In this document: positions 7,959-15,551 of the stretch, piece after piece
Numbering within the stretch: position 1 is the stretch's first letter
How the letters are laid out: each line of letters opens with the position of its first letter
Origin: JAEXOD01 sp963667875
GTDB taxonomy: Bacteria > Bacteroidota > Ignavibacteria > Ignavibacteriales > Melioribacteraceae
Length of the DNA: 64,000 nucleotides
NCBI GenBank assembly: GCA_963667875.2
Contig: CAXXGC010000012.1
Coordinates: 1-64,000, forward strand
Direction: 5' to 3'
The notes under the pieces: generated by a model
The model's input: the letters and a program-made list of their open reading frames with translations, nothing else
What the model was told of the DNA's origin: nothing
Databases searched by the model: none
Translations under genes and position numbers: made by a program

Positions 7959-10900
7959 ATGCAAAAAATTCTTTTTATTACATTATCGGTAGTTTTATTG
8001 AATTTGTTTACATCCGCACAGCCTTATTTGTTAAAAAATTCGGATGTATCCAAAGATAATATAGTTTTTAATTATGAAAACGATTTATGGTTAGTGCCAA
8101 TTACAGGTGGTACGGCTAAAAGGATAACAAATTCCAACGGAATTGAGAACTTTCCCAAATTTAGCCCCGATGGAACTAAAATAGCTTTTTCCGGCAATTA
8201 TGATGGCGGTAACGATGTTTATGTGATGGATATTAACGGCGGCGAACCGGTACGTTTAACATATCACTCATCTTCAAGTTATGTATTGGATTGGTTCCCT
8301 GACGGAAAATCAATTTTATTCCGCTCAACCCGCGAGTATCCAAACAGAGTTCAAATGTTATACAAAATATCTGTCGAAGGCGGAATGCCGGAAAAACTCC
8401 CAGTTGATAGAGCCGGATTATCCTCGCTTTCACCTGACGGCAAATCGATAGCATATAACAATATTACGCGTGAAACCGCAACTTGGAAACGTCATGAAGG
8501 CGGAACGGCGCAAGATATTTGGGTTGGCAGTTTTGATAAATTGGATTATGCTCCAATTACCGAATTTGTGGGAACAGATAATTATCCAATGTGGTATGGA
8601 AATTTTATATATTTTACATCGGATAGAGATGATGGGACATTAAATATATTTAAATATGATCTGAAAACCAAACAAACAGCTAGATTAACCTTTTATAAGG
8701 ATTATGATGTTAAAGCCCCTTCGTTAGGTGTTGATAACATTATTTACAGTTATGGCGAAGAGTTATATTTGTTTGATCTAAAAACCGAAAAATCGGTAAA
8801 AGTTAATGTTACATTACCTACAGACAGAGCGGTTACACGAAATGTTTTAATAAAAGCATCCGATTTTACAGGGAATTTTACTCCTTCTGTTGATGGTACA
8901 AGATTATTAATTGATATTAGAGGCGAAATTATTAATTACCCAAAAGAAGAAGAGCCTATATTTAATTTAACCCGTTCTTCAGGTTCACGCGAAAAAAATC
9001 CTGCTGTTTCACCCGATGGTAAATTGGTTGCATTCATTTCCGATAAAACCGGGGAAGAAGAAATATATTTAACCGATTTAGATGGAAAAGAAGAATGGAA
9101 ACAATTGACCAAAGGGGGTAAAGGTTTTAGAGAACAGCTTGTTTGGTCGCCGGACAGTAAATATATGATTTTTCACGATAAATTTATGAAATTAAATTTG
9201 GTTGATGTTTCTTCCGGTAAAATTACGGTAATCAGCAAATCCGATTATGACGATTCGTGGTATAATTGGGGTATTAGAGATTATTCGTGGTCACCGGACA
9301 GCAAATGGATAACCTACGCAAAACTGGATGAATCTTTGTATCAATCAATTTTTATTTATTCTCTGGATGCCAAAAAAGAATATCGAGTAACTTCTTTAAT
9401 GACACAAGATTGGAGCCCTTCGTTTAGCAAAGATGGGAAATATTTATATTTCCTATCAAACCGTACATTTAATCCTATAATGGATTTTGTGGACCAAAAT
9501 CATATCTTTTTGAATATGGGTAAACCATATATTGTAGTATTAAAAGACGGTGATTTATCGCCCCTATCGTTAAATTATACGGCAAATAAAGAAACCCGAA
9601 AAGATAATGTACTTATTACTACCGAAAATTTTGAAGCCCGCACAATGCCAATTCCGGTTGAGGCAGGTAATTTATTCCGTTTGGAAGCAGTGGATGACGG
9701 TTTTGTATATATGAAAAAATCCGAACCCGAATTTTTAAAATATCAATTTGTTGACGATAAAACAGCTGAAACAAATTTAGATTTATATAAATACTCTGTT
9801 AATTCGGGAAGCGAAACTTTATTGATGTCGGGTTTAAGCCAATATCATATTTCGGCTGACGGAAATTATTTAGCTTATAAAGCCGGTACAACATTTGGAA
9901 TTAATAAAATAGAAAAAGGAAAAGTTGGAGATAACAAAATAAATTTAAATGCCGCAACTATTGAAATTAATAAACACGAAGAGTTTTTGCAAATATTTAA
10001 CGAAGCATGGCGTATTGAACGCGATTGGTTTTATGATGAAAATATGCATGGTGTTAATTGGGAAAAAGTTGGCGACAAATACCGCAAATTTGTTTCTTAT
10101 TGCGGTACACGCGAAGATGTTAATTATTTAATTGGTGAAATGATAAGCGAATTAAACGCGGGCCATACATATATTTACGGCGGTGATGTTGATGCTGTTA
10201 CACGTGTAAGCTGCGGATTGCTTGGTATTGATTTAACCATGGAAAACGGATATCCGAAAATAAAAAAAATTATTCCTTCCGATGTTAATGATGAAACAGC
10301 CCGCTCGCCATTATACGAGCCCGGATGCCCAATTAAAGAAGGTGATTTTATTTTAGCCGTTGACGGTGTTACAATTAAAAAGAATGATAATTTTTATAAA
10401 TATTTTGCAAACAAAGGGAATAAAGTTGTAGAACTTACATATAACAGCAAACCTGAACTTGAAAACGCAAAAACTTTTATGGTTAAAACTCTTACAAGTG
10501 AAGCAGTTTTACGTTACAGAGACTGGTTAAAAAACAATGCCGAATATGTTGATAAAAAATCGGATGGTAAAATTGGATATGTACACATTCCCGGAATGAT
10601 GGAAAACGGATTAATTGAATTTGCACGTGTTTATTATCCCCAGTATTATAAAGAAGGTATAATAATAGACGCAAGATATAATACGGGCGGATTTACAAGC
10701 AAACAGATTATTGACCGTTTGGAACGGAAAATTTACGGTTATGTTAAACCTCGCGAAGGGAATGTTTTACATACACAAGAACGAGTATTTAACGGGAAAC
10801 TTGTTTTATTAATAAATATGGATACCGGCAGCGACGGTGAATTGTTTAGTGAGGCATGGAAACATCATAAGCTTGGTAAAGTTATTGGCAAACGTACATG

Positions 10901-11183
10901 GGGCGGTGCAGTTGGAATTGAACCGCATCAAAATTTAATTGACGGCGGAACTTGTACTCCTCCTCAGTTTGGTGAATTTACACAAGAAGGCAAATGGATA
11001 ATTGAAGGCCATGGTGTTGACCCCGATATAGAAATTATGAATATGCCGGGTAACGTTGTTAAAGGTATTGACGAACAGCTTGATAAAGGAATTGAAATAT
11101 TATTACAGGAAATTAAAGAAAGCGGTGTAAAGGAGCCTGACGTGCCTAATTACCCCGATAAAAGCAAGCCATCCTTAAAATAA
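7959..11183 (+). CDS. Tricorn-type serine peptidase (S41), exported
   Basis: An N-terminal signal peptide (MQKILFITLSVVLLNLFTSA) is followed by beta-propeller repeats of the PD40/WD40-like type (FSPDGTKIAFSG, SPDGKSIAYN, WSPDSKYMIF), then the Tricorn C1 helical domain (WRIERDWFYDENMHGVNW), a PDZ domain (about residues 755-840) and an S41 core. The catalytic His736 sits in LNAGHTYI and the nucleophile Ser958 in TGSDGELFSEAW, as in archaeal Tricorn. These enzymes process oligopeptides; in this group they are usually exported. The start at 7959 is preferred over the in-frame ATG at 7941, because GGAG lies 5 bases upstream and the signal peptide then begins at once. It is monocistronic, with a clear terminator after the stop. 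A second homologue lies at 37 kb. Confidence 0.9.
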   Translation: MQKILFITLSVVLLNLFTSAQPYLLKNSDVSKDNIVFNYENDLWLVPITGGTAKRITNSNGIENFPKFSPDGTKIAFSGNYDGGNDVYVMDINGGEPVRLTYHSSSSYVLDWFPDGKSILFRSTREYPNRVQMLYKISVEGGMPEKLPVDRAGLSSLSPDGKSIAYNNITRETATWKRHEGGTAQDIWVGSFDKLDYAPITEFVGTDNYPMWYGNFIYFTSDRDDGTLNIFKYDLKTKQTARLTFYKDYDVKAPSLGVDNIIYSYGEELYLFDLKTEKSVKVNVTLPTDRAVTRNVLIKASDFTGNFTPSVDGTRLLIDIRGEIINYPKEEEPIFNLTRSSGSREKNPAVSPDGKLVAFISDKTGEEEIYLTDLDGKEEWKQLTKGGKGFREQLVWSPDSKYMIFHDKFMKLNLVDVSSGKITVISKSDYDDSWYNWGIRDYSWSPDSKWITYAKLDESLYQSIFIYSLDAKKEYRVTSLMTQDWSPSFSKDGKYLYFLSNRTFNPIMDFVDQNHIFLNMGKPYIVVLKDGDLSPLSLNYTANKETRKDNVLITTENFEARTMPIPVEAGNLFRLEAVDDGFVYMKKSEPEFLKYQFVDDKTAETNLDLYKYSVNSGSETLLMSGLSQYHISADGNYLAYKAGTTFGINKIEKGKVGDNKINLNAATIEINKHEEFLQIFNEAWRIERDWFYDENMHGVNWEKVGDKYRKFVSYCGTREDVNYLIGEMISELNAGHTYIYGGDVDAVTRVSCGLLGIDLTMENGYPKIKKIIPSDVNDETARSPLYEPGCPIKEGDFILAVDGVTIKKNDNFYKYFANKGNKVVELTYNSKPELENAKTFMVKTLTSEAVLRYRDWLKNNAEYVDKKSDGKIGYVHIPGMMENGLIEFARVYYPQYYKEGIIIDARYNTGGFTSKQIIDRLERKIYGYVKPREGNVLHTQERVFNGKLVLLINMDTGSDGELFSEAWKHHKLGKVIGKRTWGGAVGIEPHQNLIDGGTCTPPQFGEFTQEGKWIIEGHGVDPDIEIMNMPGNVVKGIDEQLDKGIEILLQEIKESGVKEPDVPNYPDKSKPSLK

Positions 11184-11209
11184 TAACAAAACGAACAGCT
11201 ATTAATTTG

Positions 11210-11249
11210 ATCCCGTACGGATAAGAAATTTGACGTGCGGGATTTTTTT
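11210..11249 (+). terminator. Rho-independent terminator of the Tricorn-type gene
   Basis: Arms 11210-11219 (atcccgtacg) and 11233-11242 (cgtgcgggat) pair with one G-U wobble, followed by seven T residues (11243-11249). It lies 27 bases after the stop codon. Confidence 0.85.
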
Positions 11250-11295
11250 GTACAGGCATAATTTAAAAAGGGGAATATTGGGGTTTTTCCCATTA

Positions 11296-11362
11296 TGCTT
11301 CTTCGAAGCACAGGTTTGTTTTTTTTTGAGATGTTACAGACATGGAATTTCTCCGAAATTCC
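11296..11362 (+). repeat. Interspersed repeat unit (two hairpins flanking TTACAGACAT)
   Basis: Hairpin tgcttcttcgaagca (11296-11310), a G/T-rich linker, the core TTACAGACAT (11334-11343, one change from TTACAAACAT) and a second hairpin (11344-11362, 8-bp arms). It has the same order of parts as the units at 1.6, 11.75 and 12.1 kb. Confidence 0.6.
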
Positions 11363-11406
11363 GATTTTACGTAAAGACCAATCCATCTGAGTCGGTTATC
11401 ATGTCA

Positions 11407-11469
11407 CCTCTTCGAGGCTTTTATATCATCTTGTATTCTGTTGCTACAATCCTCACGTCCCTTCAGGAC
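11407..11469 (+). repeat. Diverged interspersed repeat unit
   Basis: Hairpin cctcttcgagg (11407-11417), a T-rich linker, ctacaatcct in place of the usual core, and hairpin gtcccttcaggac (11457-11469). The layout matches the other units but the core is diverged, so membership is less sure. Confidence 0.45.
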
Positions 11470-11614
11470 TAAAACATAAAGAATTATTGTAACGCCTAAA
11501 ATGGTTCAGCCATAAAAGGGTGTAAGGATTGTAGGATAATTAAAAAACGAAAAAAAGAGCTCGGAACGGGTGAAATGATAATCGGGTTAAGTAATTGTGA
11601 AGCAAAAACATTTT

Positions 11615-11812
11615 GAACGCTGATGACGCGGATTAGGCTGATTACCGCAGATTAAACCATTTAAGTATATGTGCAAATATGTTGCATTATAAATTGAAAA
11701 GTGTTGATGTAGAAAAGAACATGCAACCCGCTCTGGGGTTGTGAGGTGTTTGGGGTTTGCCGGGTTACAAACATTCCTCTTCTACGAAGAGGGTATGATA
11801 CGAGGAAATTTT
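11615..11812 (+). repeat. Direct repeat copy A of a ~200-bp interspersed repeat
   Basis: This copy resembles 11983-12182 over its whole length, and the last 52 bases (11761-11812) are identical to 12131-12182. It contains hairpin caaccc/ggggttg, a G/T-rich linker, TTACAAACAT (11765-11774) and hairpin cctcttc-tac-gaagagg (11776-11792). No coding sequence is supported. Confidence 0.75.
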
Positions 11813-11982
11813 AGATATTGGGCCACAATTTAAATACCATCCACACAAATAAAAGATTAAATCAAGGGTTATATCTGTGTAAATCGGTGTTCTATGATTT
11901 GCCTTTTTGAATATTGCCAAATTTGATATTCCCTTCCTCATAATCATCCAAATCACACAAATCACGGTTCAGACAATCTTGT

Positions 11983-12182
11983 GAATGCTGAAAACGCGGA
12001 TTAGGCAGATTACCACCAATAGAACCATATAAATATTTGTGCAAAATCTGCTGTATAATAAGTTGAAAAATGTTGATATAGAAAAGAATATGCAACCCAC
12101 GCTGGGGTTGTTGGATGTTTTGGGGTTCGCCGGGTTACAAACATTCCTCTTCTACGAAGAGGGTATGATACGAGGAAATTTT
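11983..12182 (+). repeat. Direct repeat copy B of a ~200-bp interspersed repeat
   Basis: Second copy, offset 368-370 bases from copy A, with core TTACAAACAT at 12135-12144. The spacer between the copies and the bases after copy B carry the short sequence atcacggttcagacaat twice (near 11960 and 12300), suggesting a larger repeated block. Together with the units at 11.3-11.5 kb, these copies make up the 11184-12319 gap. I see no gene in it. Confidence 0.75.
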
Positions 12183-12319
12183 TAATTTTTAATTCACAAT
12201 TTTTAATTATAATCAAGGCAATCCGTTAATCAAGAAAATCATGTTTCGGGGAATGTTTTAATTCACAATTCATAATTTATAATTCACAATTGTTTTTTAA
12301 TCACGGTTCAGACAATTTA

Positions 12320-13156
12320 TTAAAACGAAATTTCCCACAAAGGAACAAATCCGGCTTTTTTAATTATTATTTGTCCGGCCGGACTTAAAACCCAATCGAT
12401 AAAATCTTTTACGGCACCGGCAGGTGTTTGTGCGGTAAAAAAATGAAGATAACGGGTTAACGGATATGTATCATTTCTAACATTTTCTTCTGTGGGAGCA
12501 ATACCATCAATTGAAGCTCTAAAAATGTCATTATTATTGCTAAATCCAACACCTCCATAACCAATTGCGTAAGTATTATCGCTTACTTCCTCAATTACTC
12601 CTTTTGTAGTATATTTAACCACCGCGGATGAAGTAAATTCATTCCCTTCCAAAATATGTTCTTTTAAGTACAAAAATGTTCCGGAATTAGGCGGGCGTGT
12701 AACGGGAATAATTGGAAAGTTATCGCCGCCAAGCTGCAACCAATTGGTAATTTGCCCGGCAAATATTTTTTGGAGATTTTGATGAGTAATGTCTTTTATT
12801 TTATTTTTATGATTTAGATATATTGTAATACCGTCTTTTGCAATTAAATAAAACATACCAATTGAGCCATAATAATCGGCAAGTAATTTGGTTTCGTTGC
12901 CTGAAGGAAGACGTGAAGCCGTTGAAATATCAATTTGACCTTGTATAAGAGATTTAATTCCTTCTGTTGAACCCCCGCCTTCAACATAAATTGAAATATT
13001 GGGATTACTTTTCATGTATTCTTCAGCAAGCAGCTGAGTAAGATTAAACATTGTATCGGATCCTTTTATTTTAATTACCTGTGGTTTGGTAATTGGCGGA
13101 GCAGCGCAGCCACTCAATAAAAATAATATAAAAAGCATTATAAAATGTTTTTTCAT
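12320..13156 (-). CDS. PstS-like phosphate/anion-binding lipoprotein
   Basis: A lipoprotein signal peptide with lipobox LLSGC puts the mature N-terminus at Cys17. The rest is a PstS-type periplasmic binding fold (PBP-like domain 2): IKGSDTMFNLTQLLAEEY near the start, a VEGGGSTEGIKSLIQGQIDI ligand loop, QKIFAGQITNW, and RPPNSGTFLYLKE, in the order found in phosphate-binding proteins. At 278 residues it is a normal length. No pstC, pstA, pstB or phoU gene is nearby, so it may feed a transporter encoded elsewhere or act as a stand-alone sensor. It is the second gene after the M28 peptidase, with only 4 bases between them, implying one message. The phosphate ligand is inferred from family only. 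Confidence 0.85.
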   Translation of the reverse strand: MKKHFIMLFILFLLSGCAAPPITKPQVIKIKGSDTMFNLTQLLAEEYMKSNPNISIYVEGGGSTEGIKSLIQGQIDISTASRLPSGNETKLLADYYGSIGMFYLIAKDGITIYLNHKNKIKDITHQNLQKIFAGQITNWLQLGGDNFPIIPVTRPPNSGTFLYLKEHILEGNEFTSSAVVKYTTKGVIEEVSDNTYAIGYGGVGFSNNNDIFRASIDGIAPTEENVRNDTYPLTRYLHFFTAQTPAGAVKDFIDWVLSPAGQIIIKKAGFVPLWEISF

Positions 13157-13160
13157 AAGA

Positions 13161-14813
13161 TTATCTTTTCTCTGCTTTTGTTCTTAGTCTTTCAATGTTA
13201 AATGGCACGCCGCTGTTCCATTCGGGTTCGTTTGGCGAATCATTTAATACTGAAATAAACTTTGCAATAATTGATATATGCTGTATAAACGCATCATAAT
13301 TAATAATTTGCGATAAATCATCAAACGGTGTATGATAAATATTAGTGCTATAATTAATAAATTTGTTTATTCCTTCTTGGTAAGTGAGATTTTCATAATT
13401 TAATCCCTCCATAATTAGAATTGAAGGAATTCCGGCTAAAGCAAAACTTATCTGGTCGGAATTTCTAAAAGCTTCGGTCTGCATAAAAATTGCGGGAATT
13501 TCCTCCACTTTTACATTTAAACTATCCGCTGTTTTTAATAATATATTTTTAAGAGTAGAAAGTTCTATTCCTATTCCTGAAATAGTCCTAAATCTGTCAA
13601 AGGATGCTATTCCGTCAATATTAATATTAGCAATAGTTTTATAAAGCGGTATAATGGGATGAGTAGTATAATAACTTGAACCAAGCAATCCTGCTTCTTC
13701 GCCGGTAACAAGTAAAAATAAAATTGAATATCTGAAGTTGTTATTCGATTCAGAAAAAGCTTTGGCTATTTCCAATAAAGCGGCAGTCCCGGCAGCATTA
13801 TCAAACACGCCGTTATATATCGAATCTCCTTTTACAGGATACCCAATACCCAGATGATCGTAATGGGCTGAAACAATTATATATTTATCGTTATAATCGG
13901 GATCATTTCCTTTAATCATTCCGGCAATATTTGGTGCCAAAAAATCTCTTCGTTTAAAATCGCCTTTAAAATATAATTTTGTAGTTAACGGAAACCCTAT
14001 TGTTTTTCTTTCATTATGATTTTTTAAAACTTCTTGATAGTTTAATTTGGCATTCCTAAATAATAAATCCGCTTTATCGGCATTTATCAAAACACATAAA
14101 TTTCCGTTAACCGAATAAGCTAAAGATAAATTTTCGAACGAATATACTTTTTGAAGATCTTCCCAATATTTGTTTGTTTTTATTTGCGGGTTAACAATAA
14201 ATATACATCCCTTTGCTCCTCGCGAAAGGGCGATACGCTGTTTTGCCTCCAAATTGCTGTAAATGGTTTCGTTTTGGGCATCAAAATAACTCGTATCGCC
14301 GGAAATTGGTTCACCTTCGAACATTACAGCAATTTTACCTTCTACATTTACAGACTGATAATCGTTGTAGTCGTATTCGTTTGCAATTATACCATAACCA
14401 ACAAAAACCATTTCCAAAGGGGTGTTTGTTATTAAATCCTCGCCCGATTTAATAATTAAATAATCCTTTGAAAGCTCTAAAGTATCATCATTTTTATCAT
14501 TCTTTAATATTAGTTTTGTACTTTTAAGCGGTGTGCTTCCATGGATAGGAACGTGTTGATAATATGTTCCATTATTACCCATTGGGGTCAGGTTATACCT
14601 GGAAAATTCGCCGGCAAGATATTTTGCCGCTAAATTACCGCCGGTAGTACCGGTTCCTCGTCCTTTAAATAAATCACTTCCCAAATATTCCAAATGAGTT
14701 TTAATTCTTTCAATTGAAGCAGTTCCAAATTTTGTAGAATGGCTTCCCTTTTCCTGCGAAAATAATACAGTTGATAATAAAATAAGCAGCGCAATTTTAT
14801 GAGTAATATTCAT
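13161..14813 (-). CDS. M28-family aminopeptidase with PA domain, exported
   Basis: A signal peptide (MNITHKIALLILLSTVLFSQ) leads to an N-terminal segment, a PA insertion (about residues 110-260), and the M28 zinc-peptidase core. Zinc and catalytic motifs are VSAHYDHLG, NGVFDNAAGTAALLE, VTGEEAGLLGS and NINIDG. At the last expected zinc ligand the sequence is FRNSDQISFALAGIP, with Gln where a His (SDH) is usual; related exported M28 proteins sometimes show the same change. At 550 residues it has the normal length for the PA-containing branch. It probably removes N-terminal residues from peptides in the periplasm or outside the cell. It is upstream of, and nearly touching, the PstS-like gene. 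No Shine-Dalgarno sequence is evident before the ATG. Confidence 0.88.
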   Translation of the reverse strand: MNITHKIALLILLSTVLFSQEKGSHSTKFGTASIERIKTHLEYLGSDLFKGRGTGTTGGNLAAKYLAGEFSRYNLTPMGNNGTYYQHVPIHGSTPLKSTKLILKNDKNDDTLELSKDYLIIKSGEDLITNTPLEMVFVGYGIIANEYDYNDYQSVNVEGKIAVMFEGEPISGDTSYFDAQNETIYSNLEAKQRIALSRGAKGCIFIVNPQIKTNKYWEDLQKVYSFENLSLAYSVNGNLCVLINADKADLLFRNAKLNYQEVLKNHNERKTIGFPLTTKLYFKGDFKRRDFLAPNIAGMIKGNDPDYNDKYIIVSAHYDHLGIGYPVKGDSIYNGVFDNAAGTAALLEIAKAFSESNNNFRYSILFLLVTGEEAGLLGSSYYTTHPIIPLYKTIANINIDGIASFDRFRTISGIGIELSTLKNILLKTADSLNVKVEEIPAIFMQTEAFRNSDQISFALAGIPSILIMEGLNYENLTYQEGINKFINYSTNIYHTPFDDLSQIINYDAFIQHISIIAKFISVLNDSPNEPEWNSGVPFNIERLRTKAEKR

Positions 14814-14977
14814 ATCAAATAAAGTATAATGATTATGTAATATACTAAGTTTATTTTAAATAACAATCAGCTGTTTGTTGGATTTTAAAAGATATTAAAG
14901 TACGGAAATTAACAAAAAGGTCGATTTGTTTAATTGGGGTTGAATGGATCTAAATATGCCAAAATAATATTAATTCA

Positions 14978-15010
14978 AAAAAAAACCTTATGCTTAACAA
15001 AAGCATAAGG
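14978..15010 (-). terminator. Rho-independent terminator of the cheW-chemoreceptor operon
   Basis: Perfect 10-bp arms (14986-14995 and 15001-15010) around a 5-base loop, followed on the minus strand by a run of T (the A run at 14978-14985). It lies 27 bases after the cheW stop. Confidence 0.88.
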
Positions 15011-15036
15011 CCAAATAGTATATTTTGCAAAATAAA

Positions 15037-15522
15037 TTATCTAACTTTACTTATTGCATTAGTTTCTTCACTTGAAAATATCTTATCCAAGTCCAGTAAA
15101 ATTAATAATCTATCTTCTAGTTTTCCAACTGCTGTTATATAATCGGAGTTAATTCCAGCCACCATTGCCGGCGGGGGTTCTGTAATACTCCTAGGAATTC
15201 GTAATACTTCATTTACTTCATCAACTATAAACCCAACAATTGTACCGCTTAAATCAACAACAATAATTCGGGTTCTATTATCATTTTCTATTTTTTCCAT
15301 ATTAAGTCTTGTACGCAAACAAATTATGGGGATAATTCTTCCGCGTAAGTTCACAACTCCCTCAATAAATTCAGGAGAATTGGGGACTTTGGTAATCTGC
15401 ATGAACCTGTTTATTTCCTGCACTTTTAATATGTCTATGCCAAATTCCTCATTCCCAATTTTAAAACTAACCAATTGAAGAAGTTCATTCAATTCATTTT
15501 TGTTTTTTTCGTTTTCTTGCAT
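15037..15522 (-). CDS. cheW: CheW chemotaxis adaptor
   Basis: This 161-residue single CheW domain has FKIGNEEFGIDILKVQEI near the N-terminus, TKVPNSPEFIEGVVNLRGRIIPIICLR in the middle, and VGFIVDEVNEVLRI later, all hallmark CheW segments. CheW links chemoreceptors to the CheA kinase at the inner face of the membrane. An AGGGA site precedes the ATG. It follows the chemoreceptor gene by 29 bases and shares its terminator, so receptor and adaptor are made together. No cheA, cheY, cheB or cheR gene is in the window; they must be elsewhere. Confidence 0.95.
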   Translation of the reverse strand: MQENEKNKNELNELLQLVSFKIGNEEFGIDILKVQEINRFMQITKVPNSPEFIEGVVNLRGRIIPIICLRTRLNMEKIENDNRTRIIVVDLSGTIVGFIVDEVNEVLRIPRSITEPPPAMVAGINSDYITAVGKLEDRLLILLDLDKIFSSEETNAISKVR

Positions 15523-15551
15523 GGCAATTCCCTAATTAAATTAATTTTTTA

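Noticed and set aside
11230..11472. Open frames across the palindromes at 11.2-11.5 kb as a small gene
   Set aside because: They run through hairpins and the terminator, have no ribosome site and give no protein-like composition.
11892..12216. Open frames on the minus strand in the 12 kb repeats as small genes
   Set aside because: They follow repeat copies A and B and exist only because the repeats lack stops in those frames.
11184..12319. A tRNA or other structured RNA gene in the hairpin-rich gap
   Set aside because: The hairpins are short isolated stems that recur elsewhere; no cloverleaf, CCA end or T-loop consensus was found.
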